Source: Parapristionchus giblindavisi (lineage: Eukaryota; Nematoda; Chromadorea; Rhabditida; Diplogasteridae). Taken from it: a stretch of 64,000 nucleotides of DNA. Location: positions 62,001-126,000 of the forward strand of contig CALSFV010000345.1 of assembly GCA_943737045.1 (NCBI GenBank), read 5' to 3'. Below the pieces are notes generated by a model, which searched no databases, had not been told where the DNA came from, and saw nothing but the letters and a program-made list of their open reading frames with translations. The translations under genes were made by a program, and so were the position numbers. Positions 13,004 through 22,547 of this stretch are shown piece by piece. Numbering within the stretch: position 1 is the stretch's first letter; the number at the start of each line of letters is the position of its first letter.

Positions 13004-13233
13004 CTAAAGATTCAATGTAATGAGGGTCACAGGGGCTTGGTCAGAGGAGAGCTCTTCTCTGGTGTTCAAAGATGGGTTCAAGGATCTAATATACCAAGCT
13101 TCAGTAATTTGTCTACGGGCTGGGTTGGGTTCAATGGCAAGGATGGAACCGGTGAGTGTTAAAGGGTCACCGTTGTGAAACAGCAAGGAATGGATGGAGA
13201 AGGCATTGTTAGGGTAAGAGGAAGGACGGGTAG
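13004..13233 (-). pseudogene. Penelope-like GIY-YIG endonuclease C-terminal fragment, copy 1
   Basis: The minus frame reads from the spacer into the left arm: SLLFHNGDPLTLTGS, ILAIEPNPARRQITEAWYI, SLNPSLNTREEL, ending LITLNL and a stop near 13004. The EAWYI Glu and the PSLN Asn fit the last conserved part of the GIY-YIG nuclease fold. The reverse transcriptase and the GIY-YIG motif itself are missing, so this is a fragment. Confidence 0.5.
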
Positions 13234-13375
13234 CATCCTTGCCATTGAACCCAACCCAGCCCGTAGACAAATTACTGAAGCTTGGTATATTAGATCCTTG
13301 AACCCATCTTTGAACACCAGAGAAGAGCTCTCCTCTGACCAAGCCCCTGTGACCCTCATTACATTGAATCTTTAG
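13234..13375 (+). pseudogene. Penelope-like GIY-YIG endonuclease C-terminal fragment, copy 2
   Basis: This is the mirror copy of the minus-strand fragment, ending at the same residues and a TAG stop. Homology starts abruptly at 13234, where the spacer sequence takes over, so this copy is shorter. It is not expected to make a functional protein. Confidence 0.5.
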
Positions 13376-13590
13376 TACCCTTCTCGCCTTGTTCTTCACT
13401 ATTAGCTGACCTCTCTCCCTCTCCCTCTCCTTCTCTCCCTCTTCCTCTCTCTCACTCTATATCCAACACGCATTGGCGTCCCACTCACTCAGTCATTCAT
13501 TCACCTAGTCATATCCTTAGATTGCTTGTGTCTCATATATTTGTTTATACGGTTATCTATGATCATATTGTTCTTGTAGGTAATTCTTCC

Positions 13591-13629
13591 ATCTGATGAT
13601 GATGTTTATTGTATCGAAACGTCATATAA
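13591..13629 (+). ncRNA. Hammerhead-like core, right arm
   Basis: The mirror copy has CTGATGA at 13593-13599 and GAAAC at 13616-13620, followed by GTC. It differs from the left copy by two bases in helix II (GATG instead of GATATG), which shortens the possible stem to GAT/ATC. The two arms are therefore not exact copies at this point. Confidence 0.3.
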
Positions 13630-14131
13630 ATATAATCTATAATTCTTCTTGTCAAGTATTCGGCTACACTCAGAAATATTCTATATTCCAGAATACTGTG
13701 TTTAGTTATTGATTTAAAAAAAAAATTCTTCACAACATTTATCGAGTACAGATTTTGAATGCATACCCTCGAGGAAATTGTAACTGCACATTGTATGAAG
13801 TCTGTGTTGTGTATACCTCAAAAATAACTGTTGCAGTCTTTATTACAATATATTAACGAGTGTGAACATTTATTCATAACTTTACAGATCAACAAACGGT
13901 CTCCAACAAACACGTTCCGTCATTCAACAACTCCTAACATTCCAACGTGTAACAACAAATGAACTAAACAACAAGAAACGAATATGGGTCATAACAGGAA
14001 AACAAGATTGAATACAAAATATCAGAACAAATTGAAGGTGTAGTATGAACGATTAAACTTAGAGCGAGGTACGCAGAGTTACAAAAATGAATGCAAGATT
14101 AGTGCATCAAATTAAAAACGAAAGACAATAT

Positions 14132-16339
14132 CTACTCGTCATCCTCCTCCTCCTTAACCTCCTTCTTCTTCTTCTTTTTCTTCTTCTCTGATGAAGGGGT
14201 TTCGTGCTCTTCTTCCGCCTCCTCCAACTGAAAAAAAAACCAAATAAAATACAATAATATTTGCATATCATTTCATAATAATGTAGGGTATATGGTATTA
14301 TAATACATTTCACTTTGATTTCATTCACCTTAATCTTCTTAGCCTTCTTGGCAATACTCTCATCTTCATCATCATCTAGTCTGTGCTTCTTTCCTTTGGT
14401 AGCTGTTCCATCAGCGGACTCATCGTATGCGAAAGTTTCGCTATAAGGAAAATGATTAGAATTCGAACTACATAATTTGATAGCATACCTCTTGAACTGG
14501 TACTTATCATTACGAGCTCCATTTCCGCTAATTCTCTTAGGTCCTCGTTCTTCTTCATTTCTGAGTTGTCCTTCGAGGAGTGCTCTGGATTCCATACCAA
14601 CAGTAGCTCCTTTGCTATCATCAGCAAGAGCATCAATACGAGTTGAGAGTGAAACTTTGGCAGCAAGCTTACGGGCCATCTAAATGAACAAGGTAATTGG
14701 TGTACATTTCACAATATGACTGACCTTTCCCTTCAGCTTAGGAGGAGCCTGTCCAATGAGTTGTGCATGATAGATGAGACCATACTTGGGAGTATCCTTC
14801 TTGGTCTTAAGAGCACGGAAAAGAGCCTTCTCAGCTCCAAGAATCTGGACAGTGGAGGCTGGGTACTTGGCAAGGTTAACCTGAATAAAGAAAAGGATAT
14901 TTCACACTTCTCTACTTCTTAATTTAATTTGAACAAGATACTAACCAGAGATCCAGCGTGAGAGATAAGACGAGCTCCTACGAGCTCACCAAGAAGAACG
15001 GTGAGATTGGGGGCTAGTGCAGACATACGGTTCTTGAGGTAATCAGACAGTTGAGATCTAAATGTATGAGTGTAATAATATGATTAACAAAAATGTATAA
15101 TTAGCATCACACCTGTATTGGGTGAGTTCGATGACTTGGTCACACAATTCCTTGATGTGAAGGAGATCAATATCTGAGATGTCAGTACCCATCGACATCT
15201 CTGCCTCTTCCTTAACCTTAACTTCCAACTCCTCAGGAAGAACTCCACTCAAATCGGTATCAACAGCTTTCTGTCTCATACCGATCAGCTTGACAGTCTG
15301 TAAACGTTCGTTATGAATAAGTTCATTGTTTAGAGATATACCTTAGCAAAAGCCTGATGATCAGGAATGATCTTTCCAATCTCGGGGAAATGCCAACCGT
15401 ACCACTCTCTCAGTCTCATGGAATAATTGTTCAATTCCTTATCGAGATCATCAAGAAGAGAAACGGCCTAAATGATGAAAATGAAAATAAGCTCAACATC
15501 CATTAAAATGTTCGTATATAAAGTATTCATTGATTACCTGTACAATCATAGTATCGATCTTCTCAGGGTTGAACTTGACCTTGTAACGACCGAGGGAATG
15601 AGCAAGAGCAAGGTTCATGGCTGCGAGTTCGGTCTATAATTTATATATTGTAGCAAAACATAACTATTTTAAAAAAAAACATAACTACTATCTTTTAAAA
15701 TGAAACCAAGCAATGTTGCTGTACAATTATTTGATATAAGCAAAATATAACCTTGTGCTCTCCGAGAAGACTATCAACGTGCTCACGAATTCCTCTCATG
15801 AGTTCGTTGACTCCAGCATTGCTAACGCACGAAAGCTCAAGTTGTTCCTTGAAACAATAAATAATTAATCATAAGAATTAGGAAAAACTATCGAGAATAT
15901 ATTCATATATCTACATTCTGAACATTTTAGGAAAAGAAGAAAAGAACCTTGATGAGCGATCCGAGCTTAGCGTCTCCAACAGCAAGCTTCTCAGAAGCAT
16001 CAATCTTAGACTTTAGAAGTTTCTTGAGCGTCTTATTCAGCTGAACGAATATGGTATAATTACACAGGAAAATCGTATAATTAGAACAACCTTGCCGTCA
16101 GCAATCGCGGAAGCTCCTTCCACTGCCTCAGCAGTGGTCTTGAATTTCTTGAAGGAAACAAGTTCGAGAGCATTCTGAGCCTTTGAGGCTGTAGAGAAAT
16201 GATCGTGGATGTTGTCAACATCTTTCAGTTTCTTTTCGTCGAGTAGCTAAAAAAAGAATAAAATATAAGGTAATGTCGCGGAGAAATAACGAACCTTAAA
16301 GACTGCATATCCAGCCGGAGTCTCGAAGAGGACCAGCAT
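14132..16339 (-). CDS. NOP58: Nucleolar protein NOP58, box C/D snoRNP core
   Basis: A nucleolar scaffold of box C/D snoRNPs that positions fibrillarin for rRNA 2'-O-methylation. Twelve exons: 16295-16339, 16091-16246, 15948-16040, 15752-15847, 15538-15633, 15342-15467, 15113-15297, 14946-15057, 14725-14880, 14489-14679, 14329-14440, 14132-14227. They total 1464 nt (487 residues), slightly shorter than human. The start [15 protein letters not shown] matches the NOP58 N-terminus. Other family blocks are [35 protein letters not shown] and [13 protein letters not shown] followed by [12 protein letters not shown] (Nop domain). The protein ends in a lysine/glutamate-rich tail ([17 protein letters not shown]), as in NOP58 of other animals. 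No intronic snoRNA was recognised by eye. Confidence 0.95.
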
Positions 16340-16721
16340 CTTACCTAAATGTATCGAATTGTAATGATATAAACAATCAATAACCAATCTCACATTAAAA
16401 ATACTAATTTAAATAATAGTTTACAAAAAATGCTTTTTGCAAAGTTATGGTAGCGTTAACGTTAGCGTGAAGGGTTTTCCGTGCAAGATTTCACTAATAT
16501 GATTTCTACCGTAATCTTGTTCAGTGTTATATTTTATTCAAATCCGTTTTACTGAATATTTTGTGAATTAAATCAGTTATGATTAATATCTAATTGAAAA
16601 ATTTTCTTGGAGAATCGAAATATTTTGCTTTCGAGAACTTCGGTTAATTCACAATACGCTATTTTATCTATTCTTCATTTACAGTACTTCAACAATACCG
16701 TTGTTGATCTTTAGCATAGCG

Positions 16722-16797
16722 AGATCTTGGCAGTATGTTTTGTACACCGTACACCGTACACCGGTACACCAGTACACCCGTGTTTGGTACACCGGTG
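16722..16797 (+). repeat. TACACCG repeat, left inverted copy
   Basis: Contains GTACACCGTACACCGTACAC followed by CGGTACACC and CACCCGTGTTTGG. It aligns over about 75 bp with the reverse complement of 19815-19890, with a few substitutions and one 1-base indel. Confidence 0.8.
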
Positions 16798-18309
16798 GCA
16801 CCCTGCATTGAAAATTGCTTTAGTTGTGCGTCTATTTTGTACATTTCGATAATTCTCATGTTATTTTCATGATTATGTTCTTTTACTTCCCATTTGAGTC
16901 GAATTTTATTCAATATCTATGTCGACACCTATCACTATACCTAATTGGCACTATCATGGCGAAGTAACGACTGTTTATAAATTCAGAACTTTTTTTCAGT
17001 TTTCAAAATTTGTTTGATGTGAGTTTAACTGAGTTATTGCTGATTAATTATATAATTTAAATATAAGGAGGATGCTGAATACAGGTTAGTGGGAATTAAT
17101 TTATTAGTGTGGAATCGTATTCACTTATTTTCTATATGAATATATATTTGCATGATGCGGGAAAATAAATGGAGGGGGGAATGTTAACATAGTTGATTGT
17201 TTTGCGTAGTAATGGCATGTCCATTTTACATATTTGAAATATCTCTGTTATTTTCCTAATTGGCTGGATAGTTTCTTCTGCATAGATTGATCGATCCATT
17301 TACACATTTTTGAGAAGTACGCTGATTGTAGTCAGCTCGTATGGAGAAAGTCCTCTAATGCATCTCTGTTGTTTGTCGTTTATCAATCGATCAATGTAAT
17401 CATATTGTAACGGCTCTTGATGTACCTTATACTGAAATAAAGAAGATTAATGTTTGTAGTATTGATATGTGCTTGTATAAAGTTAATTTCTTTATCCTCA
17501 TCTCATAAACTATATCAATCATCAATCTTCCCTCTATACCTTTGCCAGTAAAATCATACTTCTTGTATCTTCATCTTTTCAATTCATCTTCTATTTTCTT
17601 CATTTCTCATAGATGCTTCTTTATTTCTCGTCTCAACATGATCAATACTAACCAGAAGTGGTTTCATCTAAGTTCATATATCCAGATTGATTTGACAGGC
17701 AAGAACAGAATTCCGGGTGCTATATATAGATAAAGTAGATAGGTAATGTAGTAGTAATAGTATTATCAGAATGATCTCTTTGTCTTGATCTATCGATCCA
17801 AAACTATCTCTGAATTTATCAGAATCAATCAATAAATAAATAAATGTATAAAATGGAGTACTCATATGAACTTGATTGATCACAAATACATTATTCTTTG
17901 TCTATAAGATATATCGTCAATAAAGTCATTCCGATTATACTTTAACGTCCATCAAACACGAGCATGTATTCAAAATTGATTCACAAATGTATTTAATCTA
18001 TATATCTCTAGATGATTTCGAAAAGAATACAAAGTAAAGAGCAAATGAATGAGTCTACAGTATCGTAAACTAGTCTTCAGCAAGACTATCGCAAGTTCAT
18101 TAACATCTCCTATAGGAATTGTCAGTCATCATAAATGATAGAAATGGAATAGTTAGTTGGTCACTATTCATATATATCATCGTGAAGTACAAATTCACAA
18201 AATAAAAAAGTTCATTTCATAAAATATTTGAGAGGGATGATAAACAATGTTTTGGTTTTCGTGATATGAATATAATGTAATAGAGTGAAAGGGGCAGGAC
18301 TAGTGATAA

Positions 18310-18525
18310 TTGATTAGATCGCCTTCATATCTCGATAGACGATACATATATGATGAAGATATACAAGAGCTAAAACAATCTCAGCTTCATAAAAACGAGC
18401 TCGTAATTCAGTGAATGTTCCACACTATTGTAGATGAATAAACAATTCTCCTCCATTAGCGAATTCCATGACGAAACAAAGATGATATGGAGTTTGGAAT
18501 GAATAGGTCAAATGCTGAAAGGAGA
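18310..18525 (-). pseudogene. AKT/PKB-like kinase fragment with internal stop
   Basis: The minus frame reads [28 protein letters not shown], an in-frame TAG, CGTFTELRARFYEAEIV, LALVYLHH and IVYRDMKA, then a stop. This matches the hinge to catalytic-loop part of AKT kinases ([26 protein letters not shown], YRDxK). The segment opens after a CTTTCAG acceptor, so intron structure is kept and this is not a processed copy. The stop in the hinge region and the missing N- and C-lobes make it non-functional. Confidence 0.85.
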
Positions 18526-18660
18526 AAGAGACACTCTGCAAGATATGAAGAAATAAAGAAGAAGAACACGAGTGAATAGAGAAATTAGAGCAAGAACAAC
18601 ATTTCCGGATGGAACTTACCTGAATATATTAATATAAATTAGAATAAGATATGAATACCT

Positions 18661-18905
18661 GTTGATTGAAGAAATCAAGCATAACTTCTTCATTACATGC
18701 AAATGGAATATTATAAACATAAAGACGACGAGATTGACAAGTAACAGAAGGACCAACTACTGATATTGATTCTTGTTTGCTCGATCGAGGAATTTGGCCA
18801 GATATCTTGATTTGCTACATTATATTCTAAGAAATTATAATGACGATAATGATACCTGAAGTACCTTGTACTCCTCCTTAGGAGTCAGATATTCATATCA
18901 TACTG
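18661..18905 (-). pseudogene. U2AF65-like fragment (linker and start of RRM1)
   Basis: Two minus-strand exons with an intron between them. The upstream one (about 18857-18905) reads YEYLTPKEEYKVLQ, preceded by an in-frame TGA where the family has glycine. The next (18661-18820) reads KISGQIPRS, then VGPSVTCQSRRLYVYNIPF and ACNEEVMLDFFNQQ. U2AF large-subunit RRM1 has TPKEYKALQASGQIPR and RRLYVGNIPFG...EEAMLDFFNQQ; the RNP2 glycine is Tyr here. The fragment ends at its exon border and is followed 130 bp later by the AKT-like exon, making a chimeric pseudogene. Confidence 0.85.
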
Positions 18906-19814
18906 GATGAATCAGAACTTGTACTTTTTGATTAATGACTTGTCATCACTATAACAATAACATGAATATCAATATCACTTATATAGACTATTAGTACAAT
19001 CATTCCATTAAATCATACTTGAGTGATTCATATTCATTATTATTTCAATGCTTTCTTTACCATCAATACGAGCAGATCAAGGATCTCATAGACGAGATAC
19101 TGAAGATAAAGAGTTCAAAGATAAATTAATCTCGTGTACCATCATCAGTTTGACTGATTGGCTACTGCAATCCAATGTGAGCTACAGTATAAAGTAAGCT
19201 ACCGTAATTATAGTAATCTTCTAGCAACAGTACCTTAGCACATAGGTAATCCTTTTGTAGTAATCATTCAATAGGATTTTTAAAAAACATTGGAAGATCC
19301 ATTTCCCTCAGCATTGACATAAAGATGAATAGAAGTTTACCTGAATGAATTAGACTGAAATGGAGGAATACAATCAATTTAATCAATCATCAATACCTCA
19401 AATGATGTGTGGATCATATTCCAGTATAAATTATATATCTCAATAATTCAAGGGTACCTGAAAGTAGAAAGCATTATCCAATCACAAACCTGAGTTAACA
19501 GTATGCTCATAAGCAGAATTCATAAGTGAGCTTCCATTTCTCCATTTTCCTACATTATCGAACTATATATGAATAAATAAAAACAAAGGAACCAGTACAC
19601 CGATTAAAAAAATATTCAAAGAAATTAATTTTAAATTTGTATGGGCATGAAAATGACAGTTCTGATATATGCGGTATACGGGTATGTATCCTTTTGTATT
19701 GAGAAATGAATGTCGCGTGTAATTAAATTAATATCGCGTAAAAATCAATGTCAAATAAAAAGAAATATTTTTCATAGACTTGCTTTGGTGTACGACACAC
19801 ACCGGTGTACAACA

Positions 19815-19890
19815 CACAGGTGTACCAAACACGGGTGTACGGTGTACCGGTGTACGGTGTACGGTGTACGCTACAAACTGCCCGAGATCT
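19815..19890 (-). repeat. TACACCG repeat, right inverted copy
   Basis: This is the inverted partner of 16722-16797. On the minus strand it reads AGATCTCGGGCAGTTTGTAG and then the tandem TACACCG units. Confidence 0.8.
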
Positions 19891-20092
19891 TCATAACAAG
19901 AGTTTATGATGATTATGTTAAGAATTATAAAGAGTTAAATCATCAAGTTTTTTTGATAACTGGGGTTTCTTCTCATTTAATTCCAAAGATCAACATTTTA
20001 GAAAATTACGATTGCAATCGATTGTTTTATAATATCTTTATTGAAGGCCACAATATGTACAAATACGGATAGATAATCTTCAAAATTTTGTT

Positions 20093-21406
20093 CTATATTC
20101 CAGATATAGCAAATCTCCTTTTCATTTCATGTAATTCTTGTCGGGCTCTTTCATTAGCCTTATTCAATACTTCTTGTATCATTTCTGTATTCTCATCCAG
20201 TGTCAAATCTTCATTATCATGAATTGTCTGTAATATCCATTCAATATTATTATGATTCAATCATATTCACCTGTATTATATCGTATAATCGTTTAGCTTC
20301 ATCATTCAATGAATCAATCGATTTCTCATTTAGTTTCTTTCTCATCATCGCTAGATTCTCTTCATGTGATTGTCTTTGTTCATAGAATGCATTCTGAAGA
20401 AGGAATAATGATTGAGAGATGTAAATGATTCTGGTTGCGAGCTAGTTTACAGATGATTATCATCAGAACAAAGATCAAAGATCAAAATACAAATAACCTT
20501 TATTTCTGGTGATTGTTGATCAGCCCAATCAGAATAAGCCTTTCTTAATTGTTTCTTTGTCATTTTTCCACCCATTCCAATCTTAGCAAAAGTTACTCTG
20601 GCTTCGTCTGTCGCATTCTAAATGTAGTTGGTGGTTTAGTCACAGATCAAAGATAAAACCTGAAGGAATCGAGGGGGTGTTCCCTTCAGAAGCTTTTGTC
20701 TTAATTCTACTTCATCAATGATTGGAGTAGGTGGAAGTGGAGTCATTGTGGGAACAAATATTGTTGTTGTTCCAGTTGATTCAGTTATGGTTACTGTAGA
20801 TGGGGTTGCGGATACTGTACTCGATTCAATCGATTCTTTATTGGGTTCATGTAGATCCCATAAATCCTTCAAAACTACCGTACACCTATAGCTAATATCA
20901 TTGCTTGTAGACTGACCTTTTTATTATCATTAATGGAACCGCCATCATCATTATTATTATTTTCCTTATCATCAATATTTCTCCATTTATTCCATCTTCT
21001 CATCTTCAAATCACGTACACTTGGCCAGAATCCACTGCCTATTTCTCCATTTGCGTTTCCTCCTTGAGTAGCAGCTAAAGATCAAAGATCAAATTTCTTC
21101 CTCTCAAACTACCGTACCTTTTGGTTGTTCAAGTTTCCAAAAACCCGATGAAAGGTAATTTTCCTGCCTTCCTGGTATCAAAAAGTTGCCTGAACTCTCT
21201 AGAATCGGGAGATTCAATCAATAAACAACTGACTTGCTGGAAATGATGTAACAATCGGAACAATAAAAACACAGATAATTCTCATGATGAGAATTAGGAT
21301 TGTCGTTCGGATGTCGACTGATTGGAATAGGGTCGATAGTTGGTAGATATGGAATAGTTGAACAAAGAAGAAGAAGAATTGGAGAGATATAGATAAAAGA
21401 CCTCAT
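20093..21406 (-). CDS. Secreted SXP/RAL-2 (DUF148) family protein
   Basis: About seven exons. The start MRSFIYISPILLLLCSTIPY is a signal peptide, so the protein is probably secreted. The middle is low-complexity and Thr/Pro-rich (TVTITESTGTTTIF, about 20661-20880). The C-terminal domain reads PPRFLQNATDEARVTFAKI, KKQLRKAYSDWADQQS, MMRKKLNEKSIDSLNDEAK and IIQTIHDNEDLTLDEN. This is the helical SXP/RAL-2 (DUF148/ANIS5) pattern, with the family's LTxxE and regularly spaced acidic helices. The family is nematode-specific; members are secreted and often antigenic in parasites, with poorly defined function. The exon 1 donor is uncertain (two candidates within four bases). The stop is at 20093-20095. 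Confidence 0.8.
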
Positions 21407-22547
21407 TCAACCACAGCTGAATAAACCATTGAGGGGTCGAATTCACTATTCAATTTATATTCTCCATTTGTCATTGATAGAGTCATAATGAATCATTTAT
21501 CATATTGCATTAGCCATGTACGATATATTCAGACTGTATGCTCTTACTTTATTTAGCACACAAGAACATTATTGTATTAGTGAAAGAATTGTTTGGAGGA
21601 TAAACAAGTTCAGCACAAGTAATTATAGAAAGCTAGAGAGGAAGATGAGGCAAGGATGCCAGAAATGATGAAGATATGGAAGGATTATGAAGGGATCATG
21701 AATGCTAGACAAGGATTACTGTAGCACTACGGTTCAATAGGGGACAGGGACTGACATACAAATGATAAGTAACCGGAAATGTACAAAATGAAACAACGAA
21801 TTATAGTATTAAATAGTTATCTACGGGATGCTCTGATATATCTCTGAGTTATACAGGGATAAAACAATGAGGGGTGAATAAGGTATTGATAATTTCAAAT
21901 ATTAAAATGATCAATCCAAATACCTTTTATATTATGGCAGAGTACAAAGTGAAAAGAGTAAAGGGAAAGGGATGGATAAACTGTAGGAGAATGGTATAAC
22001 AGAATATAGATACTCTATAAGAACTATGGTAGATCAATTGATAATCAATCAATAAATCAATAGATAAACAATGACGAATGTGAATAGTGCGAAAGGAATG
22101 CAAGTAATTTATTGTGTGAGTGTGTGCAGAGTGTAACAATTGTTAGATAAACTAGTCATACAAAAAGAATCAATACGATCGAAGACTACGAATTAGGATC
22201 TAAAACATATATCTATTCAGAGATAATCTACTACAATTATCATGCAAAAAGTCTACTCGAATCATTACTGTAGTATGATTGTTTCTTCCATTCAATCGAT
22301 AATGACTATATCTATTAGTGAATCGATGAATGAATGAATAGAAGAGTTCTATAATAGAACATCTCACAATCAAAAAAGTTTGTAATGCAAATATTATATT
22401 ATAAAAAAATGAAGGGAATAAGAACGGATAGCGAGAGTATAATACTAGATTAATCTCTAATGTTCATGCAATAAATATGACGAATAATACAAATGGAATG
22501 AACGGAGTGAAAAGAATAAATTAATCGATAGATCAATACGATATCTA
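21407..22547. other. Intergenic: OTUD7-like 3' side / SXP gene 5' side
   Basis: AT-rich DNA between two minus-strand genes. It should hold the SXP/RAL-2 promoter and the downstream polyadenylation signals of the OTUD7-like gene. No coding frame, RNA gene or repeat family member was recognised. Confidence 0.5.

Larger units (their letters stand above)
12689..13688. mobile_element. 1-kb palindrome of two inverted Penelope-like 3' ends
   Basis: The left arm 12689-13145 and right arm 13234-13688 are near-identical inverted copies of about 456 bp around an 88-bp spacer. Each arm, read outward from the centre, encodes the same C-terminal peptide (AIEPNPARRQITEAWYI, then SLNPSLN, ending TLITLNL and a stop), a CT-rich tract, then a CTGATGA...GAAAC segment. 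The E-A-x-Y/F-I...P-x-L-N pattern is typical of the C-terminal GIY-YIG endonuclease of Penelope-like elements. The minus-strand copy reads on through the spacer (SLLFHNGDPLTLTGS), so it is longer, and the plus copy is truncated at 13234. A 12-bp direct repeat (12629-12640, 13688-13699) flanks the structure. It is 5'-truncated and non-functional. Family assignment rests on the motif only. Confidence 0.7.
16722..19890. mobile_element. 3.2-kb TIR-bounded segment with captured gene pieces
   Basis: Inverted copies of a 75-bp sequence lie at 16722-16797 and 19815-19890. Both start with AGATCT, then a TGGCAGT/GGGCAGT block, then tandem TACACCG units, then a CACCCGTGTTTGGTACACC block; the left copy is on the plus strand and the right on the minus. 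Between them lie degraded pieces of U2AF65-like and AKT-like genes and otherwise anonymous AT-rich DNA. A transposon that picked up gene fragments would look like this. No transposase and no clear target duplication were seen, so two independent repeat insertions remain possible. Confidence 0.4.

Noticed and set aside
12980..13399. Overlapping mirror open frames in the 13-kb palindrome as host genes
   Set aside because: They arise because both arms are the same sequence; the meaningful frame is the outward-pointing endonuclease fragment.
7073..16339. HGD-eIF3c-NOP58 as a nematode operon
   Set aside because: All are on one strand, but gaps of 1.5-2 kb with inserted elements are far larger than the usual 100-400 bp operon spacing, and no spliced-leader evidence is visible.
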